Shown here: one piece after another, positions 1 to 6,615 of the stretch
How positions within the stretch are numbered: the first letter of the stretch is position 1
Layout of the letters: each line of letters begins with the position of its first letter
Source: Candidatus Methanophagaceae archaeon
Lineage (GTDB): Archaea > Halobacteriota > Syntropharchaeia > Alkanophagales > Methanospirareceae
Direction: 5' to 3'
Length of the DNA stretch: 19,954 bases
NCBI GenBank assembly: GCA_013374505.1
Contig: QENJ01000047.1
Location: forward strand, 1-19,954
The notes under the pieces: generated by a model
Seen by the model: the letters and a program-made list of their open reading frames with translations, nothing else
The model's database searches: none
What the model was told of the DNA's origin: nothing
Translations under genes and position numbers: made by a program

Positions 1-493
1 TGACTGATACCGTTGCCAGAGCCATTCTCCAGTCAAGGAAGAAGAGGAAACTCGCAATAAAGATGGGAAGAACGATCGCGGAAACGAGCTGGGGATAGAA
101 AAAGGTAGGGACGGATTCAATATTCTTCACATCCTGATTGATGATGTTATTTAAGTCTCCGGTCTCCCTATCAGAGAAAAAACCCATCGAGAGCTTGCGG
201 ATATGTTCGCCCAGACTGATTCGCAGATTACTCATGATGCGAAGTCCTGCTTTATTATTGACAACCGACGCCCAGTAAAAGAATATCCCTTGCAGGACAA
301 AGCAAGCAGCCATTCCAATGACCATAAAGATGACCTTCTGGGTATCAATGGCTGCAGAGAAGAGCTCGATTAAAGTTAAATATAGGATAAACAGAGGAAT
401 ACCGGCAAAAAGTGATTCTATCACTTTCAAGACAGTCCCCTTGCGAAGGTCTCTCTTTCTGTCACCTGCGATCTCGAATAGTTTCTTTATCAT
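1..493 (-). CDS. ABC transporter membrane subunit, N-terminal part (runs off window)
   Basis: The frame is open from an ATG at 493 to the left edge, giving 164 codons that start MIKKLFEIAGDRKRDLRKG. Several hydrophobic stretches and the phrase DWRMALATVSV are the same as in the neighbouring ABC gene (DWRMALATLAV there), so this is the transmembrane half of a second exporter-fold (ABCB/MsbA-like) ABC protein; its nucleotide-binding domain lies outside the window. The start overlaps the stop of the upstream ABC gene by 4 bp (ATGA), which indicates translational coupling and a heterodimeric transporter. The substrate is not visible in the sequence. The iron-type operator at the head of the transcription unit makes a metal chelate or a siderophore-like compound possible, by analogy with YbtPQ/IrtAB; that is inference. 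Confidence 0.88.
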   Translation of the reverse strand, partial: MIKKLFEIAGDRKRDLRKGTVLKVIESLFAGIPLFILYLTLIELFSAAIDTQKVIFMVIGMAACFVLQGIFFYWASVVNNKAGLRIMSNLRISLGEHIRKLSMGFFSDRETGDLNNIINQDVKNIESVPTFFYPQLVSAIVLPIFIASFLFFLDWRMALATVSV

Positions 494-2241
494 CTTCTGT
501 CCCCATCAGTTTCAAATTTCCAGTCCTGTGCCGATACATGTGCTTCCCACATCCTGCTGTACAGGTTCCCTGCCCGAATGAGTTCATCATGAGTCCCCTT
601 CTCCGCAATATTCCCTTCGTCCAGAACAATTATCTGGTTGGAAGAGGTGATTGTGGAGAGCCGGTGTGCGATTATAATCAGTGTTTTTCCTTCTGCGAGT
701 CTCGCAATGGCATCCTGGATCAACTCCTCGTTCTCAGGATCAACAAAAGCTGTTGCTTCGTCCAGTATGATGATCGGGGCGTCCTTAAGAATCGCTCTCG
801 CTATTGAAATTCTCTGCTTCTCTCCACCCGAGAGTTTGGCTCCGCCCTCACCAATGCTGGTTTGATAACCCGCTGGCAATGCCTCGATAAACTCATGGCA
901 GTGCGCCATCTTTGCTGCTGCGACCACGTCCTCCTCGGGGGCATCCTCGTTCCCCATGCGTATATTTTCGGAGATCGTGTCATTGAAGAGGGTTACATCC
1001 TGGAACACACTGGCAACAAGTGACATCAAACGTTCAGTTGTAATATCCCGGATATTTATGTCGCCAATTGAGATCTCTCCGGTATCAACATCCCAGAATC
1101 TCGGGATTAACCGTGCTATCGTGGTCTTTCCCGCACCAGATGGACCTACAAGCGCGGTTACCGTCTTTCCCGGGACTGTGAAATTGATGTCATCGAGAAC
1201 TTCTCTTTTGTCATAACTGAAGTGAACACCCTGGAATTTTATATCGAAATTCGATGGTATTCTCTCAACATCCGGTTCAGGGAGAGGTTCTTCTGTCAGG
1301 ATTTCATTGATCCGTTCCACCCCTTCCAGATTCTGCGTGAACTGGCTGGAAAAAACATTTAGTTTGATCAAAGGCTCGCTGAACCCGATTCCAAGAATGA
1401 GAAACAGGATCAGGGTCGGCATTGGGAGACTTCCGGAGATATAGAGCCATGCGCCTACTGGCAGTATGACGATTAAGTTAGCAACAACAACAACCGAGAA
1501 GACGGACCACGAGGGGATGAATCTCTTTGTCCATGCCCACACATAATCATGGTATTCCTCAATTGAGTCTTTGTACTTCCTGAAGGATTCTACGGTCTGG
1601 TTAAATGCCTTAATAACCGCAATCCCTTGAGTATATTCAATAACTGCTGAATTTACCTTCTCCAGAGCGTCAAAGTAGCCTTTCATCAGTGGCTTATAGT
1701 CCTTGTACATCAGTCCCTGCGCAATCAGAGCAACAGGGATGACCGCAAGTGTTGCAAGTGCCATTCGCCAGTCAATTGCGAATAAGATAATGGCTATAAA
1801 GATAGGAACAACGATTGCAGCGGTTAAATCCGGCAAGTGGTGGGCTATGAATAGCTCAATATTCTCCACATGCTCATTCATCGCTGTCTTGATGTTCCCT
1901 GTGTTCTTCTTATTGAAATATCCCAGAGGCAGCGTACCCAGTTTTTGAGCCAGTTTTATTCTCAGATCATAGAGGATGGCGTATGCCGCTATGTGGGAAA
2001 GAGTGCCCGAGAGTCCCATAAAGCCGAATCTTAAAACGATTGCTGTGATACTCCAAAAAACCAGCTTCCAGATGTATGCTTGATCTATCACTGGCTTGAA
2101 TAACTCCAGCATCATCAGATATATCAGTATGAAGGGAACTAGCCCAAGGGCTGTTCCGATCACGGATAAAACGCATGAAGCGATTAGTTTATTCCTTTGC
2201 CGCCCTGCAAGATTTAATAATATCTTTAGTTCTTCTAACAT
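490..2241 (-). CDS. ABC transporter, fused permease and ATPase (exporter fold)
   Basis: This 583-residue protein has six membrane segments in residues about 15-300 and an ATPase domain in 335-583. Visible motifs are Walker A GPSGAGKT (366-373), Q-loop Q414, signature LSGGEKQR (470-477), Walker B IIILDE (490-495) and the H-loop histidine H526, so the ATPase site looks complete. The length is normal for a half-transporter. Its stop overlaps the start of a second ABC gene (ATGA), and its start overlaps the last codons of the COG1361-like gene by 7 bp, so the three form one operon. Proteins of this fold usually export lipids, peptides or drugs, while a subgroup (YbtPQ, IrtAB) imports iron-siderophores. 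The TTAGG/CCTAA operator upstream of the operon favours a metal-related role, but the substrate cannot be read from the sequence. Confidence 0.95.
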   Translation of the reverse strand: MLEELKILLNLAGRQRNKLIASCVLSVIGTALGLVPFILIYLMMLELFKPVIDQAYIWKLVFWSITAIVLRFGFMGLSGTLSHIAAYAILYDLRIKLAQKLGTLPLGYFNKKNTGNIKTAMNEHVENIELFIAHHLPDLTAAIVVPIFIAIILFAIDWRMALATLAVIPVALIAQGLMYKDYKPLMKGYFDALEKVNSAVIEYTQGIAVIKAFNQTVESFRKYKDSIEEYHDYVWAWTKRFIPSWSVFSVVVVANLIVILPVGAWLYISGSLPMPTLILFLILGIGFSEPLIKLNVFSSQFTQNLEGVERINEILTEEPLPEPDVERIPSNFDIKFQGVHFSYDKREVLDDINFTVPGKTVTALVGPSGAGKTTIARLIPRFWDVDTGEISIGDINIRDITTERLMSLVASVFQDVTLFNDTISENIRMGNEDAPEEDVVAAAKMAHCHEFIEALPAGYQTSIGEGGAKLSGGEKQRISIARAILKDAPIIILDEATAFVDPENEELIQDAIARLAEGKTLIIIAHRLSTITSSNQIIVLDEGNIAEKGTHDELIRAGNLYSRMWEAHVSAQDWKFETDGDRR

Positions 2242-3179
2242 GTTTTGTCTCCTGATTTTGCATCCTTGTTTCCAATGTTTTTGACAGGGACGTTCATTAT
2301 GAATGTTTTACCCCTCGTAATCACCGCAGGGTCAGTTGTAACCACTCCAACCAGAAAGTCGGCCTGCGGGCTGATCTTCAGTCTGATGCTCTTCTTCCGC
2401 GAATAGATATGAGCATCCGCACCGATGTACTCGATTGTGAGGGGAATTGTATAAGACCCTTCTTCCGCTCCGTCCTCAATATCAAGTGCGAATACAAAGC
2501 TGTAGCTTGAACGCGCTTCAATTTCTTCTGTGAAGCCAGAAGTTGAACCCGAGTATGCCTCAACAAACGGACTGGGTGGGTCCATTCTGAGAGATACCGA
2601 CCTCGCCTTTGCACTTCCTGAATTCTCAATTAAGACCGTTATATTATTATTCTCGCTCTCCTCTCGGAGTTCAGGCGGGTCTGTTGCGACATCGGCAACC
2701 TCAAGCGTGGTTGTACCCTCCACGTAAAAGACGATCGTAATGTTTATTGGTGGCATACGGTCAGTTTTATAACCCCCACTAACATCGAAGTGATATTCCT
2801 CAAAGGTGACCGCGATTGGAATGGCGTATGCACCATTTGTGAGCTCATCATCCGCTTTAATCGTGATTGAAATCTCCTTTGAGCACCATGCGTTGATCGA
2901 AGATATGTAAACTGTGGATGAACCGATAAGGGCGATGTGGTCATTGTTCTGAAAATTCAGGGTGATATGACGGGCGTCCCTGCCGCCCTGATTCTTCACA
3001 GTGAGCGTGACCTCTTTTATGTCGCCGGGTGAAAGTTCAGTTGGTGTGACATCGGTTATCACGATATTCGCATTTGCGGCTGCGCTTGATGGTGCGACCA
3101 ACGCCGCCGTTACGAAGATAAGAGTCGCTATCAAAAGTATGATTTGTCTCATGGTATCCATTAATTTGCCCATCTGCAT
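2235..3179 (-). CDS. secreted COG1361-like (CARDB/S-layer-type) protein, C-terminally short
   Basis: An N-terminal hydrophobic signal segment (TMRQIILLIATLIFVTAALV) ends at an APSSAAANA-type cleavage region. It is followed by two complete and one partial Ig-like beta domains with the CARDB/COG1361 pattern (ELSPGDIKEVTLTVKNQGG; ELREESENNNITVLIENSGS; VITRGKTFIMNVPVKNIGN). The third domain stops abruptly at NKDAKSGDKTC, with no C-terminal membrane anchor, exactly where the ABC gene begins, so the protein is probably truncated relative to its family. I chose the ATG at 3179: a GGAG lies 6 nt before it, while the longer start at 3191 has no Shine-Dalgarno sequence and sits close to the predicted transcript start. 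The protein is probably extracytoplasmic and may act as a surface or substrate-binding partner of the ABC pair. Confidence 0.75.
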   Translation of the reverse strand: MQMGKLMDTMRQIILLIATLIFVTAALVAPSSAAANANIVITDVTPTELSPGDIKEVTLTVKNQGGRDARHITLNFQNNDHIALIGSSTVYISSINAWCSKEISITIKADDELTNGAYAIPIAVTFEEYHFDVSGGYKTDRMPPINITIVFYVEGTTTLEVADVATDPPELREESENNNITVLIENSGSAKARSVSLRMDPPSPFVEAYSGSTSGFTEEIEARSSYSFVFALDIEDGAEEGSYTIPLTIEYIGADAHIYSRKKSIRLKISPQADFLVGVVTTDPAVITRGKTFIMNVPVKNIGNKDAKSGDKTC

Positions 3180-3192
3180 CGCTTTCTCCATT

Positions 3193-3206
3193 TTAGGTTG
3201 CCCTAA
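3193..3206. promoter_or_regulatory. leader palindrome TTAGG-N4-CCTAA
   Basis: TTAGGTTGCCCTAA lies between the predicted promoter and the start of the COG1361-like gene. Its half-sites are the same as in the upstream array, but with a 4-bp spacer. It resembles half of a DtxR/IdeR box (TTAGG-N9-CCTAA) and could be an extra operator near the transcription start. Confidence 0.4.
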
Positions 3207-3226
3207 CTACACCTATGATATACCGG

Positions 3227-3320
3227 TTAGGCACATAAATAACATACCCTAACAAAGCTTGGTTTTGGCTAAAAAGCCGAATAAAGTTTGGATTCTGGGA
3301 TAAAACCTAGATTACGCGAA
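3227..3320 (-). promoter_or_regulatory. promoter with TTAGG/CCTAA operator array (unit A)
   Basis: A TTAGG at 3227 and a CCTAA at 3248 bracket an AT-rich core (CATAAATAAC on the plus strand) that reads as a TATA element for the minus-strand COG1361/ABC operon. Behind it, 15-bp palindromes of the form CCTAA-N5-TTAGG follow: CCTAACAAAGCTTGG at 3248, CCGAATAAAGTTTGG at 3277 and a weaker CCTAGATTACGCGAA at 3306, spaced exactly 29 bp apart. The same layout occurs at 5902-5966 and 9571-9742. The half-sites resemble DtxR/IdeR repressor sites; the identity of the regulator is inference. Confidence 0.65.
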
Positions 3321-3385
3321 ACACCCTTAAAAATATACCCATCGAAATAAACGAAATTCCGGCAATTTCCGCTACTTGTAACTGT

Positions 3386-3412
3386 TTAGCAAACCACCAG
3401 ATTACACAGATT
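3386..3412 (-). repeat. dispersed short repeat, copy 1
   Basis: Read on the minus strand, this is CTGTGTAATCTG-GTGGTTTGC followed by TAAACAG. It matches the sequence at 8157-8184 over about 27 bp with two small differences. Related cores occur at 14583 and 19024. It is intergenic; function unknown. Confidence 0.5.
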
Positions 3413-3445
3413 TTCAGAATGAACATGTTTTTCTTTTAGCACAGG

Positions 3446-3470
3446 TTTTCTTTTTCTGAAAAAGAAAAAG
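3446..3470 (-). terminator. probable terminator after the ZIP gene
   Basis: An 11-bp perfect inverted repeat around a single base (3446-3456 and 3458-3468) lies just downstream of the ZIP stop codon. On the minus strand it gives runs of T (ACTTTTTCTTTTTC). Archaeal terminators need mainly U-rich tracts, so this is a plausible 3' end for the operon starting at 5868. Confidence 0.5.
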
Positions 3471-3480
3471 TGTTTAATCA

Positions 3481-4212
3481 TCAATTCGCCTGCAAGCAGA
3501 TTACTAAAACACATATCAGTCCCAGAATAAGACCGCTAACGCCTACTTTTAAGTTCTGTCTTATTTGTGCTGCGGGAATCAGTTCTTCTATAGAAATGTA
3601 GGTCATAAATCCTGCTGCAAGAGCAAGTGACGCACCCAACAAATCTAAAGACGTTCCTTTCAAAAAATAGTAGCCAAAAATAAAGCCCAGTAATTCAAAC
3701 AATATTGTCACTGTTACTATAATGAAGGATTTTATTTTATTTTTTGTTAAGCCGTATAAAGGGATGATCGTTGCGATATTCTCAGGCACGTCCTGTGCCG
3801 CAATCCCAACTGCAATCATAATCCCCAGTGCAGGAGTTAAAGCAAATCCAACCCCGATTGCCAATCCTTCTGGTATATTGTGCAACGCCATTCCAATAAC
3901 AAGCATAGTAACGCTTCTTTCAATAGATGGCTTTTCTTTTTTGAGTAACTCGGGATTTATGTGTGGCAGGGTTCTATCAATGATTCGAAATGTGACTACC
4001 CCCATGAGAAACGAGATAATCACTAAATAAAGAGGTGCGATTTCTAAACTTTCCGGTATCAATTGAAAGAAGGATATACCAAGCATCATTGAAGCAGCGA
4101 ATGCTAAGGAGCCGTATAAAAAAGTCTCTTTAGGTTTCTTTATCAGTCCAATTAAACACCCTAAAGTTTGCCCAACGAAGATTAGTGATATTATTAATAA
4201 TAGGTCATTCAT
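3481..4212 (-). CDS. ZIP-family divalent metal transporter
   Basis: This 243-residue membrane protein has about eight hydrophobic segments. The diagnostic metal-site motifs are HNIPEG at 111-116 and QDVPEN at 140-145, with a further glutamate E173 in the next helix and a Met-rich second helix (SMMLG, 41-45). The set H111/N112/E115, Q140/D141/E144 and E173 matches, as I recall it, the binuclear metal site of the bacterial ZIP protein BbZIP, so the protein should be functional. It imports Zn2+, Fe2+ or Mn2+ across the cytoplasmic membrane; the metal is not decided by the sequence. It is the last gene of a minus-strand series that starts behind operator array B, which suggests expression under metal limitation. 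The name zupT would be a reasonable alternative label. Confidence 0.9.
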   Translation of the reverse strand: MNDLLLIISLIFVGQTLGCLIGLIKKPKETFLYGSLAFAASMMLGISFFQLIPESLEIAPLYLVIISFLMGVVTFRIIDRTLPHINPELLKKEKPSIERSVTMLVIGMALHNIPEGLAIGVGFALTPALGIMIAVGIAAQDVPENIATIIPLYGLTKNKIKSFIIVTVTILFELLGFIFGYYFLKGTSLDLLGASLALAAGFMTYISIEELIPAAQIRQNLKVGVSGLILGLICVLVICLQAN

Positions 4213-4271
4213 TTTTCCCGTCCAGAATTAATTCTCAATCCCTTGCAAACCTGAATACTTCACCTCTTTAC

Positions 4272-4787
4272 TCAACCAACGTGAACAAATTGCCCTTTCT
4301 GAATGCCCATCTCACGCAATGTCCTTTCCAGCTTTCCCGTTATTTTACGCACTCTAAAAACGGTATTCAATATCGCAAAGCCAACACGGGGCATCTCCAG
4401 CTTATCTGCCCCTAGTTTGAATATCAAACCACGGAACATAAAAACAGCCAAGCCGAATTGAACGAGAGCGATGCCATAAAATACTATAAATATTGCCATT
4501 TTCTCCGTCAGAAACACCTTAAGCCCCAAATGATGAATCATAATAATGGGAGTGAGTAAAATAATAATTGACTGTGCCAAAGCAGCCAGCCAGTGCCATA
4601 CTGACTTCTCCGCACCTTCGTATTCCTTGAGCGCGAGAATGCCTATACTGATTGTTATAACTCCTGCGATTAGCCCGTATACCACCCCACGCAGGTAAAC
4701 AAGACCATTTATATACCAAATTACTTTGACTGTAGGGTACAACAAACCCAGTAAGATATAGAGGGCATACTTTTTGATTGTTCTCAT
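4272..4787 (-). CDS. membrane protein with a truncated methyltransferase-like tail
   Basis: This 171-residue protein has three or four membrane segments in residues about 5-125 that I do not recognise. It is followed by a soluble tail, MPRVGFAILNTVFRVRKI...LREMGIQKGQFV, that looks like the N-terminus of class I SAM-dependent methyltransferases. Those normally continue into the glycine-rich SAM-binding motif (LEVGCGPG or similar), but here the frame ends at once as QFVHVG-stop. The methyltransferase domain is therefore missing, either by deletion or frameshift. The ATG overlaps the stop of a 37-codon ORF upstream (ATGA). It lies between the DUF454 and ZIP genes in the same direction, so it is probably co-transcribed. 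It may be a decayed fusion rather than a working protein. Confidence 0.55.
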   Translation of the reverse strand: MRTIKKYALYILLGLLYPTVKVIWYINGLVYLRGVVYGLIAGVITISIGILALKEYEGAEKSVWHWLAALAQSIIILLTPIIMIHHLGLKVFLTEKMAIFIVFYGIALVQFGLAVFMFRGLIFKLGADKLEMPRVGFAILNTVFRVRKITGKLERTLREMGIQKGQFVHVG

Positions 4788-4897
4788 TTCAATAAATAAA
4801 CGGTATCACTTTTTGATTGTTCCACACAGTAATCCTCACACTCCTTTCCGAACTCTTCATGAGGCAGCTTCTCTTCTAAACATTCTCTGTCTCCCAT
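4784..4897 (-). CDS. small ORF of 37 residues, acidic, Cys-containing
   Basis: The ATG at 4897 opens 37 codons (MGDRECLEEKLPHEEFGKEC...), ending with a TGA that overlaps the next gene's ATG by 4 bp. It fills most of the 125-bp gap between DUF454 and the membrane protein. It is rich in Glu and has three Cys (positions 6, 20 and 24), a pattern compatible with metal binding. There is no clear Shine-Dalgarno sequence. The ATGA coupling is the main support; no family is recognised. Confidence 0.4.
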   Translation of the reverse strand: MGDRECLEEKLPHEEFGKECEDYCVEQSKSDTVYLLK

Positions 4898-4912
4898 ATA
4901 TTGTAATCACAG

Positions 4913-5413
4913 CTACCCCGCACCCGGTACCAGTGTCGGGAGGAAGAGTACGTGCATGCTGACGCATATCGCAATAATTATCAGAATAACCTTGCCAATG
5001 AAAAACGGTACCATGACAACGGCTGAATACCCGATCGTCAGGCTTAAAAACGCAATCGTCAGAATCTTTGTCTTCATCGGAATACCATTGCCCTCATGCC
5101 AGTTTTTTATATATTCTCCACACCAGCGGTTTGTGATGAGCCTACGGTACCATCTCTCCGAGCTTCGGGCGTAGCAGCCGAGAGCGAGCAGGAGAAATGG
5201 CGTAGTAGGCAGGAGCGGCAGAACTATTCCCACGCACCCAATTATCAGGAATAACGTGCCCGCGATTCTCAATAGCAACCCTGCCGCGGTGTTCGATCGT
5301 TCATGTCCTGCCCCCACCCGTTCATTGGTATAATCCGGCTGCTTTGCATCCTCGTACAGCTCGTTCATCAATTCCTCTTTCCTATCGGTTCCCACAAAAT
5401 CAGAGAACGCCAT
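4913..5413 (-). CDS. DUF454 (YbaN-like) inner-membrane protein
   Basis: This 166-residue protein contains the DUF454 core: a first membrane segment, then LPLLPTTPFLLLALGCYARSS (from residue 65), the WY..RL...W.GEYI.NW turn, and two C-terminal membrane segments. The family is a widespread small membrane protein of unknown function, found in some genomes near iron or haem genes. The first 45 residues precede the conserved domain. A second start at 5368 (MNELYEDAK) has GAGG 5 nt upstream and may be the real one, since the GGAGG before 5413 is 11 nt away. It sits 27 bp after the methyltransferase remnant and is probably in the operon controlled by array B. Confidence 0.85.
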   Translation of the reverse strand: MAFSDFVGTDRKEELMNELYEDAKQPDYTNERVGAGHERSNTAAGLLLRIAGTLFLIIGCVGIVLPLLPTTPFLLLALGCYARSSERWYRRLITNRWCGEYIKNWHEGNGIPMKTKILTIAFLSLTIGYSAVVMVPFFIGKVILIIIAICVSMHVLFLPTLVPGAG

Positions 5414-5439
5414 GTAAAGCCATTCCTCCTATTAACGTT

Positions 5440-5868
5440 CTATTCAACGTTTTGCGTATAGCTAACATTCTTCTTACCCGTTAAGCACACGGCTTTTGTG
5501 TCATTCCCGATTAGTTCTGTTTCTTCAACCGCAAAACCTGCCTCATTTATCATTGCCGCAAGCTCGTCTTGACTGAAACTCTTATTATTTGACGGTGGTT
5601 TACCGAATTTTCTCAGATAACGAATCACCAGTTTCATCTTTTTTAACAGGCTCATCCCATGTCCTGTAACATCAACGATTACAATCCGTCCATCGCTGCT
5701 TAGAACTCTGTGGCTTTCCTTTAGCACTGCAATTGGGCGCTCTACAATGTGAAGCAGGTTCACCAGTAAAAGTGCATCGCCATGAAACGTCCTGGCAAGT
5801 TTACCCCAATATTCATGCTCACTTCCTGACATTTTTATCTCATTCTCCGTTCTAATAGGCCGTGACAA
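5440..5868 (-). pseudogene. SAM-dependent methyltransferase with internal deletion
   Basis: The C-terminal two thirds (LLLVNLLHIVERPIAVLKES, SSDGRIVIVDVTGHG, then SQDELAAMINEAGF) are the second half of a class I methyltransferase, after the SAM-binding strand. The N-terminus MSGSEHEYWGKLARTF resembles the very beginning of such proteins. The region between, which should carry the glycine-rich motif I and the acidic end of strand 2, is absent, so the protein cannot bind SAM in the usual way. This is most easily explained by an in-frame internal deletion. A more likely start is the ATG at 5832 (MSGSEHEYW), with GGAG about 12 nt upstream. It is the first gene after operator array B. Confidence 0.65.
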
Positions 5869-5901
5869 AGACGCTAATCCTATTAATATAGTCTGATGTT
5901 G

Positions 5902-5966
5902 TTAGGTACATAAATAATGTCCCCTAAAAAGATTCGGTTTGCACTAAAAAACCTAATAAAGTTAGG
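5902..5966 (-). promoter_or_regulatory. promoter with TTAGG/CCTAA operator array (unit B)
   Basis: TTAGG at 5902 and CCTAA at 5923 bracket the TATA-like core CATAAATAAT; 15-bp palindromes CCTAAAAAGATTCGG (5923) and CCTAATAAAGTTAGG (5952) follow at a 29-bp step. The layout, spacing and orientation relative to the downstream gene are the same as in units A and C/D. It should drive the minus-strand series methyltransferase remnant, DUF454, small ORF, membrane protein and ZIP transporter. Confidence 0.68.
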
Positions 5967-6047
5967 ATTTTGGCATTAGCCTCCAAGAAACTTTCTTTAG
6001 AAAGGGGCGTTTGTATGATTTCTCACACTTTATTCGCGATGGCCGCC

Positions 6048-6604
6048 CTAAAACAAAAAGAAGAGTACGCCCAGCAAAATAAACAAAAATCCTGTGAGTT
6101 TCGTTAAAGTCTCTCTATCCGCTTTCTCAGAAATGAATTTGCCCAAATAGATTGCAAATATAGAAAGCAAACTTAACGCTATTAGAACGCCTATTAAAAC
6201 CATCAAGCCATTGTATCGGGTTGCGAACAGTCCCCGGCAATTTGTGTCTTATCGCCCCATTCCGCTACGAAAATCAATATAAAACCTGAATAAAACGGAT
6301 GTTCTAAATAATATCTGCTCTTGGTTTCTGCCTTTTCGTTTCTAAAGAATAAGATTGCAAATCCAAAAAAAATGAATACCACGCCCGAAAGTATATTTAG
6401 TAAATTCAAGGGTACGAGATGTGCAATCCACTCTCCCGCTAAAATCGCTAATCCATCTACTATAAAAAACGCCAGTATCGTACCGAGAAATAAATGCAGA
6501 TGCTTTTCGGTTTTTGACGCTAAGAGCAGGATAGATAGCTGCGTTTTGTCTCCTAATTCCGCTAAACCCACTACAATCAATGGAATCAAAATGTCTTGTA
6601 ACAT
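6048..6604 (-). pseudogene. UPF0016/GDT1 (TMEM165-like) cation transporter, frameshifted
   Basis: From the ATG at 6604 the frame reads MLQDILIPLIVVGLAELGDK, with the family motif ELGDKT at residues 16-21 and the second copy EWGDKT at 115-120; both repeats of this Mn2+/Ca2+ transporter family are present. Just after EWGDKTQIAG the frame is lost at a run of four C (6232-6235, plus strand) and ends at 6203. The missing C-terminus continues in another frame (GLFATRYNGLMVLIGVLI... to LGVLFFLF) and stops at 6048. A single added base in that run would restore a normal protein of about 186 residues. It starts 11 bp after the MFS gene. The frameshift may be real or a sequencing error. Confidence 0.8.
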
Positions 6605-6615
6605 CTTTTTTTCTT

